Assembly: GCF_016863015.1 (NCBI RefSeq)
Contig: NZ_BOOB01000013.1
Coordinates: forward strand, 124,001-188,000
DNA from: Microbispora amethystogenes
Lineage (GTDB): Bacteria; Actinomycetota; Actinomycetes; Streptosporangiales; Streptosporangiaceae
Reading direction: 5' to 3'
DNA: 64,000 nucleotides
This document shows positions 55,465 through 64,000 of the stretch, in pieces; positions within the stretch are counted from its first letter, which is position 1, and each line of letters opens with the position of its first letter. The position numbers and the translations under genes were made by a program. The notes beneath the pieces were generated by a model that saw only the letters and a list, made by a program, of their open reading frames with translations, was not told the origin of the DNA and made no database searches.

Positions 55465-57128
55465 CGAGGGTGGACGGCCCGCTGGTCGAGATCGAGGGCC
55501 TGGCCGGTGCGGCGATGTTCGAGTCGGTGGTCCTCGGGCCCCACCGGCTGCCCGGCGAGATCATCGCCCTGCGCGGCGACCGGGCCACCGTCCAGGCGTA
55601 CGAGTACACGGGCGGGCTCGCCCCGGGCCAGCCCGCCGAGCGCCGGGGCGCTCCGCTGTCGGCCCGCCTGGGCCCCCATCTGCTCGGCGGGGTGTTCGAC
55701 GGGCTGCTCCGCCCGCTCGGCGGCGCGGGCATGTGGCTCGACCCCGCCGCACCGCCCGCCCGTACGGAGGCCCGCTCGTGGTGCTTCACGCCGCTGGCCG
55801 GGGAGGGGCGCGCGGCGGCGCGGGGAACGCCCCTGGGCAGCGTCGAGAGCGGGTCGTCACCGCCCTACCTGGTGCTCTCACCCGGCGGCGAGGTGTCGCG
55901 GATCAGGCCGGCGGGCCCCTGCCCCTCCGGGGCGCCGGTCGCGGTCGTCGGAGGCGCCGAGGTGGCCCTCGAACGGGAGCAGCCGGTGCGGCGGGCCCTG
56001 CCGTACGCCGCCCGGCTCCCCGAGCCGGTCCCCCTGACGACCGGGCAGCGGGTCGTCGACCTGCTGCTGCCGGTGTCCCTCGGCGGCACGGTGGCCGTGC
56101 CCGGGGGGTTCGGCACCGGCAAGACCGTGCTGCTGCAGCAGATCGCCAAGTGGTGCGACGCCGACGTGGTGGTGTACGTCGGCTGCGGGGAGCGCGGCAA
56201 CGAGATGGCGGATGTCGTCGCCGAGCTGGGCCGGCTGGCCGACCCGCGCACCGGCGGGCGGCTCGCGGACCGGACCGTCGTGATCGCCAACACGTCGAAC
56301 ATGCCGATGATGGCCCGCGAGGCCAGCGTCTACACCGGCGTCACGGTGGCCGAGCACTTCCGCGACATGGGCTACGACGTGGTGGTCATCGCCGACTCGA
56401 CCTCCCGGTGGGCGGAGGCTCTGAGGGAGCTGGGCTCACGCCGCGGCGCGCTCCCGGCGGAGGAGGGCTATCCGGCCGATCTGGCCTCCGCCCTCGCGGC
56501 CTTCTACGAAAGAGCGGGCCGGGTGACCACGCTCGGCGGCGCCACCGGGTCGGTCACGATCATCGGCGCGGTCTCCCCGCCCGGCGGCGACATGACGGAG
56601 CCGGTCACCGCGCAGACCCAGCGGTTCGTGCGCACCCTGTGGGCGCTGGACCGCGACCTCGCCTACGCGCGGCACTACCCGGCGGTGTCCTGGCCGGGGT
56701 CCTTCGCCCGCGACGCGGACGCGATGGCCGCGGCGGTCCCGGGCGGCGCGGAGCGGCGGGGGCGGGTGAGCGGCCTGCTCGCGGAGGCCGAGCGCGTGTC
56801 CGCACTGGCCGAGCTGGTCGGAGCCGGCACGCTTCCCCCGCAGGAACGGGTCGCCCTGCTCGCCGGACGGCTGATCGCGGAGGGCTTCCTGCGGCAGAGC
56901 GCGCTCAGCCCACGCGACGCCTTCTGCCGGCCGGAGCGCACCGCACTGCTCGCCGACGCGCTGCTCGCGGTCGTCGACCGCTGCCGGAGCCTCGTCGAGG
57001 GTCAGGTGCCGGTCGCGCGGCTGGAACAGCTGGACTTCACCCCGATCCTGCGGGCCAAGGAGGCGCCCGAGGAGGAGATCGCAGCCCGGCGCGACGAGGT
57101 GCTCGCCGCGCTGGAGGCATCGCGATGA
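55452..57128 (+). CDS. A/V-type ATPase catalytic subunit A
   Basis: A 558-aa catalytic ATPase. Seen are MGTVTRVDGPLVEIEGLAGA at the N-terminus, the non-homologous A-specific insert around residues 110-190, Walker A VPGGFGTGKTVLLQQIAKW near residue 220, VYVGCGERGNEMADV with the catalytic Glu, and DSTSRWAEALRELGSRRG. The C-terminus is the normal helical bundle. It overlaps subunits E and B (ATGA). Direction of work (ATP synthesis or ion pumping) cannot be told from sequence. Confidence 0.94.
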   Translation: MGTVTRVDGPLVEIEGLAGAAMFESVVLGPHRLPGEIIALRGDRATVQAYEYTGGLAPGQPAERRGAPLSARLGPHLLGGVFDGLLRPLGGAGMWLDPAAPPARTEARSWCFTPLAGEGRAAARGTPLGSVESGSSPPYLVLSPGGEVSRIRPAGPCPSGAPVAVVGGAEVALEREQPVRRALPYAARLPEPVPLTTGQRVVDLLLPVSLGGTVAVPGGFGTGKTVLLQQIAKWCDADVVVYVGCGERGNEMADVVAELGRLADPRTGGRLADRTVVIANTSNMPMMAREASVYTGVTVAEHFRDMGYDVVVIADSTSRWAEALRELGSRRGALPAEEGYPADLASALAAFYERAGRVTTLGGATGSVTIIGAVSPPGGDMTEPVTAQTQRFVRTLWALDRDLAYARHYPAVSWPGSFARDADAMAAAVPGGAERRGRVSGLLAEAERVSALAELVGAGTLPPQERVALLAGRLIAEGFLRQSALSPRDAFCRPERTALLADALLAVVDRCRSLVEGQVPVARLEQLDFTPILRAKEAPEEEIAARRDEVLAALEASR

Positions 57129-58498
57129 CGGTCTGGGCCCCGGTGGAGTACACGGACGTGGTGGAGCTGCGCGGGCCGCTGGTCGTGGTCCGCGCCACCA
57201 GGGGCGTCGGCTGGGACGAGCAGGCGTCGATCGAGCTGGAGACGGGGGAGCGCCGGCAGGGTCTCGTCCTGGAGGCCGACCACGACCTCGCCGTCGTCCA
57301 GGTCTTCGAGGGCACCGCCGGAATCCGGGCCGAGGGCACCCGCGTCGCCTTCGCCGGGCATCCCCTGCGGATCCCCGTCGGCCCGGGCTGGCTGGGCCGG
57401 GTCTGCGACGGCCGCGGCCGGCCGCTGGACGGCGGCCCGCCGGTCTTCGGCGCTGCGGACGCGGCCGTGAACGGCCTCCCCCTCAACCCCACCCTGCGCG
57501 AGCCCCCGTCGGAGCCGGTGCTCACCGGTGTCTCCGCCATCGACCTGCTGACCACCCTGGTCCGGGGACAGAAGATCGCCGTGTTCTCCGCCGGCGGGCT
57601 GCCCCACCTGGAGCTGGCCGCCCAGATCGCCGCGCAGGCGAACGCCGGAGGCGAGACGTTCACCGTCGTCTTCGCCGCGATCGGGCTGACCCACGCCGAC
57701 GCGGCGACCGTACGGGACACCCTGGACGAGCGCTCCGCCGCCGGCGAGCTGACCCTGCTGCTGAACCTCGCCGACGACCCGGTCATCGAACGGATCCTCA
57801 CCCCGCGGCTCGCCCTGACCATCGCCGAGCACCTCGCCTTCGCCATGGGACACCACGTGCTGGTGGTGCTCGCCGACATGACCGGCTACTGCGAGGCGGT
57901 GCGGGAGGTGTCGGCCGCACGCGGGGAGATCCCCGCCCGGCGGGCCTACCCCGGCTATCTCTACAGCGACCTCGCCTCCCTGTACGAACGGTGCGGACGG
58001 GTGCGGGGACGTCCCGGCTCCCTCACCGTGCTGCCGGTGCTCACCATGCCGGCGGGGGACATCACGCACCCGGTGCCCGACCTCACCGGCTACATCACCG
58101 AGGGCCAGATCCTGCTGACCAGGGACGTCGCCCCCTATCCGCACATCGACCCGCTCTCCTCCCTGTCGCGGATGATGCGGTCGGGCGTGGGTCCGGGCCG
58201 TACGCAGCCGGAACACGCCGACCTCGCCGCGCAGATCGTCGCCGCCCTCTCCCGCGCCCGGCAGGCGAGGGAACTGGCCGAACTCGTCGGGGAAAGCGCG
58301 CTCGGCGAGGGAGACCGCCGTCACCTCGCGCTGGCGGAGGCGTTCACGCGGCGGCTGCTCGCGCAGCGCGGCGACGAGCCCCGCTCGCTCGCGGACACCT
58401 TCGACCGTGCCTGGGAGGTCGTCTCCGTGCTCCCCCGCCGGGACCTGACCATGTTGTCGCCCGAAGCGCTCGACGCGGGCTACCGGGGGAGGCGATGA
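57125..58498 (+). CDS. A/V-type ATPase subunit B
   Basis: A 457-aa non-catalytic nucleotide subunit. Seen are VEYTDVVELRGPLVVV, GVSAIDLLTTLVRGQKIAVF, FSAGGLPHLELAAQIA (degenerate P-loop), ADMTGYCEAVREVSAARGEI and YPGYLYSDLASLYERCGRV, all hallmarks of subunit B. Its ATG overlaps the subunit A stop and its stop overlaps subunit D. Confidence 0.95.
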   Translation: MTVWAPVEYTDVVELRGPLVVVRATRGVGWDEQASIELETGERRQGLVLEADHDLAVVQVFEGTAGIRAEGTRVAFAGHPLRIPVGPGWLGRVCDGRGRPLDGGPPVFGAADAAVNGLPLNPTLREPPSEPVLTGVSAIDLLTTLVRGQKIAVFSAGGLPHLELAAQIAAQANAGGETFTVVFAAIGLTHADAATVRDTLDERSAAGELTLLLNLADDPVIERILTPRLALTIAEHLAFAMGHHVLVVLADMTGYCEAVREVSAARGEIPARRAYPGYLYSDLASLYERCGRVRGRPGSLTVLPVLTMPAGDITHPVPDLTGYITEGQILLTRDVAPYPHIDPLSSLSRMMRSGVGPGRTQPEHADLAAQIVAALSRARQARELAELVGESALGEGDRRHLALAEAFTRRLLAQRGDEPRSLADTFDRAWEVVSVLPRRDLTMLSPEALDAGYRGRR

Positions 58499-59121
58499 GA
58501 ATCCGCGTCCCCCCTGGGAGAGCCGGGCGGCTGTGGCTCCGGCACCGGCTGGCCGTGCTGCGCCACGGACTCGCCGTACTCGACCGCAAGCTGCGGATCC
58601 TGCGGCAGGAGCGGGACCGCCTCGCCCGCGAGGCCGCCCGCACCGGCCGGGAGTGGGAGGAGGCCTGCCGGGCCGCCGACGCGTGGGTGTCGCGTGCCGC
58701 GTTGCTCGGCGGACGGCGGGCGATCCGGCTGGGCGGCGACGGGCGACTCGCCGATGTGCGGGTGGACTGGACCGACGCGATGGGCACGCGCTATCCCCGC
58801 CGGGCGCTCTTCCGCCCGCCGGACGAGCCCGGGCCGTCGGCTCCGCTCCCGCTCACCGCCGCGCTCGTCCCCGCCCGTGAGGCCTGCCGCGCCGCGTTGC
58901 GGGCCGCCGTGGACCACGCGGTCGCCGCGGAGGCCGCCCGCGTCGTGGCCGCCGAGGAGGAGGCGACCGGCTGCCGCATCCGCGCGCTCCGCGACCACGT
59001 CCTCCCCCGCCTGGAAGCGGCGCTGACCGAGGTCGAGCTGTCCCTGGACGAGGCGGAACGTGCCGACGGCGCCCGGATCCGCCGCGCCGCCGCCGCCCGC
59101 GAGGCCGAGCAGGACCCCTGA
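58495..59121 (+). CDS. A/V-type ATPase subunit D (central rotor)
   Basis: A 208-aa protein with long N- and C-terminal helices (LAVLDRKLRILRQERDRLAR near residue 28 and DHVLPRLEAALTEVELSLDE near 165), the typical antiparallel coiled coil of subunit D. ATG 58495 overlaps the subunit B stop. It ends the operon; a strong terminator follows about 35 bp later. Confidence 0.88.
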   Translation: MRIRVPPGRAGRLWLRHRLAVLRHGLAVLDRKLRILRQERDRLAREAARTGREWEEACRAADAWVSRAALLGGRRAIRLGGDGRLADVRVDWTDAMGTRYPRRALFRPPDEPGPSAPLPLTAALVPAREACRAALRAAVDHAVAAEAARVVAAEEEATGCRIRALRDHVLPRLEAALTEVELSLDEAERADGARIRRAAAAREAEQDP

Positions 59122-59155
59122 GCAGGACCCCGGAGGCTGATCCATCCGCGGCGAC

Positions 59156-59193
59156 AGGGCAGGAGGTCCCTCGGTTACGGGACCTCCTGCCCT
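59156..59193 (+). terminator. strong hairpin terminator of the rotary ATPase operon
   Basis: A perfect 15-bp stem (AGGGCAGGAGGTCCC at 59156-59170, partner at 59179-59193) has an 8-nt loop. It lies between subunit D and the DUF1918 gene. Confidence 0.9.
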
Positions 59194-59257
59194 AAGCGGG
59201 AGGCGCGGCCCCGGCCACGCTGGAAGAGCAGCGACGGGGTGAGAAGGGGGCGCGTAC

Positions 59258-59485
59258 ATGAAAGCGGCAGTCGGCGACCGGCTGATCATCGAGAGCCTTC
59301 ACCTGGACGGGCCTCGCCGTACGGGCATCATCACGGCCCTCCACCACAGCGACGGGTCCCCGCCGTACGTGGTCAGGTGGCTGGACGAAGAGCACGAGAC
59401 CCTCATCTTCCCCGGCCCGGACGCCCACGTGGAGCCCCGCCGCGAGCACCGCAGAGAGGAAGAGGCCCGCCCGGCCGCCCGGTGA
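59258..59485 (+). CDS. DUF1918 protein
   Basis: A 75-aa small beta-rich protein with VGDRLIIESLHLDGPRRTGI and PPYVVRWLDEEHETLIFPGP, the full DUF1918 signature. In Mycobacterium tuberculosis a DUF1918 protein (Rv0569) belongs to the DosR hypoxia regulon; the molecular function is unknown. The C-terminal 15 residues are charged and Arg/Glu-rich. It is a single-gene unit after a strong terminator, with GTGAGAAGGGGG before the ATG region. Confidence 0.88.
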   Translation: MKAAVGDRLIIESLHLDGPRRTGIITALHHSDGSPPYVVRWLDEEHETLIFPGPDAHVEPRREHRREEEARPAAR

Positions 59486-59567
59486 CGGGCGAGACGCGTC
59501 CGACGCCGACGCCGTGACAAGCGCGCGGCACGCACGGATCAGCTCCACGGCGAGTGTGGGTTAGCGG

Positions 59568-59735
59568 CGGGTGCGGGTCGGCCGCTACCGAGTGTGGGCC
59601 CGGGCAGGTGCGGGTCGCTGCGCGGCCGCGCGGGTGGGCGAGTGGCTGCGCGGCAGTGCGGGTGCGCGGGTGACTGCGCGGCAGTGCGGGTCGGTCCCCA
59701 GGCACATGCGGGTCAGCGTAGGCGGCGCCGGAAGG
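59568..59735. repeat. G-rich degenerate repeat region
   Basis: Repeated GTGCGGGT and GTGCGCGGCAGTGCGGGT-like units fill the gap between the DUF1918 gene and the convergent GNAT/synthetase gene and run a few bases into its 3' end. The clearest pair, TGCGCGGCAGTGCGGGT, occurs twice about 25 bp apart. No gene is called here. Confidence 0.65.
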
Positions 59736-62700
59736 GCGAGGGGAGCGGCGGTGCGGGTGCGAGCCGTACGCGCGCGTGCACGACCACCGCTCCGTACGGC
59801 GTCACGACGACGGGATCAAGGTCGATCCCGGCGACGCCGGGCTGGTCGTCCATGAGACGGCCGACACGGACGATCAGGTCCTCCAGCGCGCGGACGCCGG
59901 CTTCCGGCAGGCCCCGGTGACCGTACGGGAGCGCCGCGCGGCACGACTCGCCGATCATCCGCCCGGCCTCGGCCCGGTCGATCGGCGGCACCCGGAAGGC
60001 GTGGTCACCCGCGTGGGCGCCCGCCTGGTCATCGGTATTTACACCGGGCAGCCCGGGCCGCCCGGGCGCCGTCGAGCCGGGCCGCACCATGACCAGCGGG
60101 CCGAACGTCTCGTACGCGACGCCCCTGACCACCATCTCGACGCCCTCGACGCCGGGACCCGGCTCGGCGCCCGGCTCGGTGCCCTGGACGCCCTCGACGC
60201 CGGGACCCGGCCCGGCCACCGTCTCAGCGACCGGCCCGGTGACGCGGATGCCGTAGGCCGCCAGCAGCCGGGCCGCCGTACGGTCGTCCAGCAGGCGCCC
60301 CTCGGGATAAGCGGCCAGATCCGCGGCCACGAGGCGGCGGGCGAGCGGCGGATCGACTCCCGGGAGCTCCTCCGGCGCGAGCACCGGCCGTGCCCGCCAG
60401 GCGGCGTATCCAGCCGCCTGGGCGAGAGCGTGCGCGGCCCGCTCAGGGGTGGCGTACACCGGGATCCGGCCGTCGATCAGCCCGTCCCATCCGGCCAGGC
60501 AGGCGAGCACAGGTTTCGTCGCGCTCCTGGTCGCGGCGGCGATCGCCTCCCAGGTCGGCTGCCTGGCCGCTCCCGGGTCCGGGCCGGACGGCGGGGCGGA
60601 AATGACGAGGACGGCGTCGACGCCCGGGTCCGCCAGGACGGCCGTGATCGCGGAAGCGAGGTCGTCCATGTTGCCCAGAACGGCCTTGATCGCGGCGGCG
60701 AAGTCGCCCACGCCCCCCGCGTCGGCCTCGGCGGAGCAACCGCCACTGAGATCGCCGCTGAGAGCGGCGGTGGAATGGTCGGTGAGATCGAGGAGGCCGC
60801 CGAGGGCCGAGCCCGGGCGGAGCCGGGCGCGGAGCGCCGCGACGGTGGCGGGGCACAGGTCCCCCACAACCAGGCCGGGCCGCTCGCAGGCGCCGGAGGT
60901 CACCGCCGCCGCATGGACCGCCGCATGGCCGGAGTCGCTCACGATCGCCACCCGAGGGCCGTCCGGCAGCGACTGGAAGGCGAGCAACCGGGCGGTGTCG
61001 AGCATGCCCCGCACGCTGTCCTCCCTGATCGCACCGCACGCGCGCAACAGCGCGTCCACAGCGGCCTCCATGCTCGCCGCACTGAGGCCGGTGCCGGCCG
61101 AGCTCGCCCCACCGGAGGCGGCGGCACTCACCGCACCAGACGCGGCAGACTCGGTGCTCGCCCCAGCAGATGCGGTAGCAGCGGTATCCGCCACACCAGA
61201 CGCGGTGGCGGTGCTCGCTGCAATGGGAGCGGTGGCGGCGGTGATCGCCACACCTGACGCGGTGATGGCGGTGTTCGCTCGGATGGACGGGCTTTCCGGG
61301 GCGTGGCGGTCGCGCTTCATCACGATGATCGGTTTGCGGGCGCCGATCCTGCGGGCGATGCGGCCGAACCTGCGCGGGTTGCCGAACGATTCGAGGTGCA
61401 GGGCGATGACCCGGGTCGCGGGATCGTCCTCCCAGTATTCGAGCAGGTCGTTGCCGCTGACATCCGCTTTGTCCCCGACCGAGGCGAAGGAGGAGACGCC
61501 GAGGCCGAGCCGCCCGGCCCCTTCGAGCAGGGCGACCGCGGCCGTACCCGACTGCGCCATCAGGCCCAGCGGTCCGGCGGCGGGACGTACGGGCAGGAGA
61601 CCGGCGTGGAGGCGGGCGGCCGTGTTCACGACGCCCAGGGAGCCGGGCCCGACCAGCCGCATGCCCGCCTCGCGGCAGACGCGCAGCAGTTCCCATTCGG
61701 CCTCTCGGTCCCCCGCCTCGGCGAATCCGCCGGTGAGCACGACCAGGGCCCGCACCCGGCGGCGGGCGCATTCGCCGGCGACACCGAGCACCGCGGGGGC
61801 CGGGACGGCGACCACGGCCAGGTCGACCGGCCCGGGCACGGCGGCGACGCCGGCATGGACGGGCAGGCCACACACCTCGGCCACCGGGGGCATCTCGTCC
61901 GCCCGGGACTCCTCCACATCTGGGGACGCGGAGCCTGTCCGGGGCGTCTCCGTCGCGGGGGACAGGTGGGCCTCTGGGGGCATTCGGGCCTTGCACGAGA
62001 TGTGGGTATCCGGGAACACCTCGGCCGCCGGGGGTGTCTGGGCCGCGCGGGGGGCCACGGGGTGGATCGGGCCGGGAAAGCCTCCGGCGACCAGATCGCG
62101 CAGCACGCGGTTGCCCAGGCCGTCGGGGTCGAGAACGTCTCCGATCACGGCCACCGAACCCGGGGTGAAGACGTGCGCCAGCGACCCGCGCTCCGCCTCG
62201 TGCGCCCGGGCCTCGATCTCGGCCACGAGCCTCTCGGTGGGCCGGGCGGCGATGCGGATCTCGACCTGCCCCCGCTCGTACCGCTGTTCGACCGGCAGGC
62301 CGAGATCGTGCAGGACGCGCAGCATCGCCCGGTTCTCCGGCAGGACGGTGGCGACCAGGTCCTCGACGCCCGCGTCCGCCGCGTCCAGCGCGACGTGCTC
62401 CAGCAGCAGCGTGCCGAGCCCCTGGCCGTGCACCCGGTCGTCCAGCAGGATCCCCACCTCGGCCTCTGCCCCGCCGGGGCCGGGGATGCACTCGGCCACG
62501 CCGACCACGAGACCGCCGGCCGACGCGACCAAGGCGTGCCCGAGGTATTCCGGACCGGTGATCAGGTCCATGTACGCGTGGGCCGAGGCGGTGCCCCCGG
62601 CGAAGAACCTCAGGTACGCCGAGCGCGGGGACGATCGGGCGATCAGTTCGTGCAGGGCCGCGCGGTCCGACGGCCGCAACGGGCGGATGTGCGCCATGCC

Positions 62701-62748
62701 GCCGTCACGCAGCAGGACGTCACACGCCTCGGCGACGCTTCGGGTCAT
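59713..62748 (-). CDS. GNAT/acyl-CoA synthetase (NDP-forming) fusion, protein-acetyltransferase-like
   Basis: A 1011-aa protein. Residues 15-170 are a GNAT domain (HIRPLRPSDRAALHELIARS, GILLDDRVHGQGLGTLLLEH). From about 190 follows a CoA-binding domain (FTPGSVAVIGDVLDPDGLGN), then succinyl-CoA-synthetase-like ligase domains (LMAQSGTAAVALLEGAGRLG, FASVGDKADVSGNDLLEYW). An N-terminal GNAT is the actinomycete PatA-type layout. Where an ATP-grasp domain should start (LAAYGIRVTGPVAE) the usual glycine-rich ATP-binding part is replaced by PGVEGV repeats. The synthetase half is probably inactive or regulatory, leaving lysine acetylation as the likely activity (inference). Long low-complexity inserts also lie near residues 250-290 and 495-555. 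Confidence 0.85.
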   Translation of the reverse strand: MTRSVAEACDVLLRDGGMAHIRPLRPSDRAALHELIARSSPRSAYLRFFAGGTASAHAYMDLITGPEYLGHALVASAGGLVVGVAECIPGPGGAEAEVGILLDDRVHGQGLGTLLLEHVALDAADAGVEDLVATVLPENRAMLRVLHDLGLPVEQRYERGQVEIRIAARPTERLVAEIEARAHEAERGSLAHVFTPGSVAVIGDVLDPDGLGNRVLRDLVAGGFPGPIHPVAPRAAQTPPAAEVFPDTHISCKARMPPEAHLSPATETPRTGSASPDVEESRADEMPPVAEVCGLPVHAGVAAVPGPVDLAVVAVPAPAVLGVAGECARRRVRALVVLTGGFAEAGDREAEWELLRVCREAGMRLVGPGSLGVVNTAARLHAGLLPVRPAAGPLGLMAQSGTAAVALLEGAGRLGLGVSSFASVGDKADVSGNDLLEYWEDDPATRVIALHLESFGNPRRFGRIARRIGARKPIIVMKRDRHAPESPSIRANTAITASGVAITAATAPIAASTATASGVADTAATASAGASTESAASGAVSAAASGGASSAGTGLSAASMEAAVDALLRACGAIREDSVRGMLDTARLLAFQSLPDGPRVAIVSDSGHAAVHAAAVTSGACERPGLVVGDLCPATVAALRARLRPGSALGGLLDLTDHSTAALSGDLSGGCSAEADAGGVGDFAAAIKAVLGNMDDLASAITAVLADPGVDAVLVISAPPSGPDPGAARQPTWEAIAAATRSATKPVLACLAGWDGLIDGRIPVYATPERAAHALAQAAGYAAWRARPVLAPEELPGVDPPLARRLVAADLAAYPEGRLLDDRTAARLLAAYGIRVTGPVAETVAGPGPGVEGVQGTEPGAEPGPGVEGVEMVVRGVAYETFGPLVMVRPGSTAPGRPGLPGVNTDDQAGAHAGDHAFRVPPIDRAEAGRMIGESCRAALPYGHRGLPEAGVRALEDLIVRVGRLMDDQPGVAGIDLDPVVVTPYGAVVVHARVRLAPAPPLPSPFRRRLR

Positions 62749-62783
62749 GGTCCCAGCGTCGGCCGTCGCCGGGCCCGGCCCCA

Positions 62784-62819
62784 GGGACTTCCTCCCCCGT
62801 CAGGAGGGACCCTGGTCCC
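62784..62819. promoter_or_regulatory. DevR/DosR-like double box in a divergent promoter
   Basis: GGGACCCTGGTCCC (62806-62819) has the 6-2-6 geometry of the DosR consensus GGGACTWWAGTCCC, with the GGGAC/GTCCC cores intact. A weaker GGGACTTCCTCCCC (62784-62797) lies 22 bp upstream, two helical turns away. They sit between the GNAT/synthetase start (62748) and clpP (62929). Confidence 0.55.
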
Positions 62820-62928
62820 CAGTCCATCGAGAGCTGGTGGCCGCCTGCGACAGCCGGTCGCGGGGCGGTCGTCTGCCCTCGGCAGACATTCCGGCGGTCG
62901 GCGGGGGTGGGGCGGATACAAAGGCGGC

Positions 62929-63537
62929 ATGCCTGTTTCACCGAGCACGAGTTACCGGGATCGGCTGAACGAGAAGCTGTTCCAGCAACGGACACTGCTG
63001 TTGACCGGAGAGGTCGACGACGAGATGGCCGAGCGGGTGTGCGCCGAGATGGTGCTGCTGGCCTCGGCGGACCCCGAACGCGACATCATCCTCTACATCA
63101 ACTCACCCGGCGGGTCGGTGCTGGCCGGCCTCGCGATCTACGACACGATGAAGCTGGTCCCGAACGACGTGGTCACCGTCGCGCTCGGGATGGCGGCGAG
63201 CATGGGGCAGGTGCTGCTGGCCTCCGGCACGCACGGCAAGCGGATCAGCCTCGCGCACAGCCGGATCATGATGCACCAGCCGTCGGCCGGCATCGGCGGC
63301 ACGGCGATCGACATCGCGATCCAGTCCGAGAACCTCAGGTACATGAAGCGGCAGTCCGAGGAGATCCTCGCCGCCGAGACGGGCCGCAGTGTCGAGGAGA
63401 TCTCCGCCGACAGCGACCGGGACCGCTGGTTCACCCCTGAGCAGGCCCGCGACTACGGGATGATCGACGAGATCGTCGGCTCCTTCCGCATCCTCGCGCC
63501 GTACGCCGCGCCCAACCGGATGGGGTTCGCGTCATGA
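62929..63537 (+). CDS. clpP: ClpP-family serine protease subunit, first of a pair
   Basis: A 202-aa ClpP subunit. The catalytic Ser is in [14 protein letters not shown], the His in [11 protein letters not shown] and the Asp near [15 protein letters not shown]. It should form heptameric rings, probably with the product of the next gene, which it overlaps (ATGA). Actinomycetes often have two ClpP pairs; no clpX or tig gene lies in view, so which pair this is remains open. Confidence 0.94.
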   Translation: MPVSPSTSYRDRLNEKLFQQRTLLLTGEVDDEMAERVCAEMVLLASADPERDIILYINSPGGSVLAGLAIYDTMKLVPNDVVTVALGMAASMGQVLLASGTHGKRISLAHSRIMMHQPSAGIGGTAIDIAIQSENLRYMKRQSEEILAAETGRSVEEISADSDRDRWFTPEQARDYGMIDEIVGSFRILAPYAAPNRMGFAS

Positions 63538-64000
63538 GCCAGTACACGATTCCGTACGTGATCGAGAAGACGCCGGTCGGGGAGCGGTCGTTCGACATCT
63601 TCAGCCGGCTGCTCAACGAGCGGATCATCTTCCTCGGCACCGAGATCGACGACGGCGTCGCGAACGTCGTGATGGCGCAGTTGCTCCACCTGGAGGCGGA
63701 CAGCCCGGACCAGGAGATCAACCTGTACATCAACTCGCCCGGCGGGTCGTCGACCGCGATGCTCGCGATCTACGACACCATGCAGTTCATCCGCGCGAAG
63801 GTCGCGACGTACTGCATGGGCCAGGCGGCCTCCGCGGCCGCGGTGCTGTTCGCCGCCGGAGCCCCCGGACGGCGGTTCGTGCTGAACCATTCCCGCGTGC
63901 TGCTGCACCAGCCGTCCACCCAGGGGCAGGGCACCATCTCCGACCTGGCACTCCAGGCGGCCGAGGTGATGCGTATGCGCACGCAGACCGAGGAGATCCT
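63534..64000 (+). CDS. clpP: ClpP-family serine protease subunit, second of a pair (cut by window edge)
   Basis: The first 155 codons or so are present. Seen are [40 protein letters not shown], the Ser motif [19 protein letters not shown] and the His motif [12 protein letters not shown]. The active-site Asp lies beyond the window. ATG 63534 overlaps the first clpP. The two paralogues probably assemble into one mixed tetradecamer, as known for actinobacterial ClpP pairs. Confidence 0.93.
   Translation, partial: MSQYTIPYVIEKTPVGERSFDIFSRLLNERIIFLGTEIDDGVANVVMAQLLHLEADSPDQEINLYINSPGGSSTAMLAIYDTMQFIRAKVATYCMGQAASAAAVLFAAGAPGRRFVLNHSRVLLHQPSTQGQGTISDLALQAAEVMRMRTQTEEI

Noticed and set aside
60449-63537. 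Long plus-strand open frames (about 840 and 740 codons) opposite the GNAT/synthetase gene
   Set aside because: They are antisense shadows of a high-GC gene with Arg/Pro/Ala-rich composition and no family motifs. The second merely runs into the true clpP frame.

Overview
The window is a high-GC, densely packed actinomycete chromosome segment. GTG and TTG starts, frequent 4-bp ATGA/GTGA gene overlaps, actinobacterial iron boxes, an AfsR-type regulator and Tat-exported polysaccharide enzymes all fit. The mix of families suggests a Streptosporangiaceae-like filamentous actinomycete; that placement is inference. I see no rRNA, tRNA, CRISPR array, transposase or phage gene.

Layout. (1) 1-12381: a hydroxamate siderophore locus. 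On the minus strand are desA-desB-desC-desD (desD runs off the left edge) and a siderophore-binding lipoprotein. On the plus strand are two FecCD permeases, an ABC ATPase, a penicillin-acylase-like hydrolase, a second GNAT acyltransferase and an FhuF-type 2Fe-2S ferric-siderophore reductase. Two 19-bp IdeR/DmdR-type iron boxes sit at the divergent promoters. (2) 12494-14118: a DGPF/YCII protein and an ECF42-type sigma factor. (3) 14171-21646: small redox and carbohydrate genes, a membrane XRE-like protein, an ArsR-SRPBCC fusion with two clear operators, and a glucose-dehydrogenase-like MDR paired with a GH15 enzyme. (4) 21756-25196: a large BTAD/NB-ARC regulator. (5) 25327-33402: a complete kdp potassium operon, small ORF-kdpF-A-B-C-D-E. 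(6) 33411-35051: a TetR regulator divergent from an alpha/beta hydrolase, with a shared palindrome. (7) 35081-44018: an FtsX-type ABC export operon flanked by two direct copies of a small module (an SRPBCC-like remnant plus a 50-53 aa membrane protein). (8) 44626-51202: secreted enzymes - a PETase/cutinase-like hydrolase with a CBM2, a GH95 fucosidase with a ricin-type lectin domain, and a Tat-exported multicopper oxidase. (9) 51348-59121: a complete nine-gene A/V-type rotary ATPase operon, unusual for this kind of organism, ending in a strong terminator. (10) 59258-64000: a DUF1918 protein, a GNAT/acyl-CoA-synthetase fusion, and a clpP pair that runs off the right edge, with a DevR/DosR-like double box in the divergent promoter.

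A theme crosses the whole window. At least seven unrelated proteins carry in-frame minisatellite-like insertions with periods that are multiples of 3 bp (for example six 15-bp units inside the acylase and five inside ATPase subunit I). Related short tandem duplications occur at gene ends and starts. This looks like a genome-level mutational habit rather than a property of any one family.
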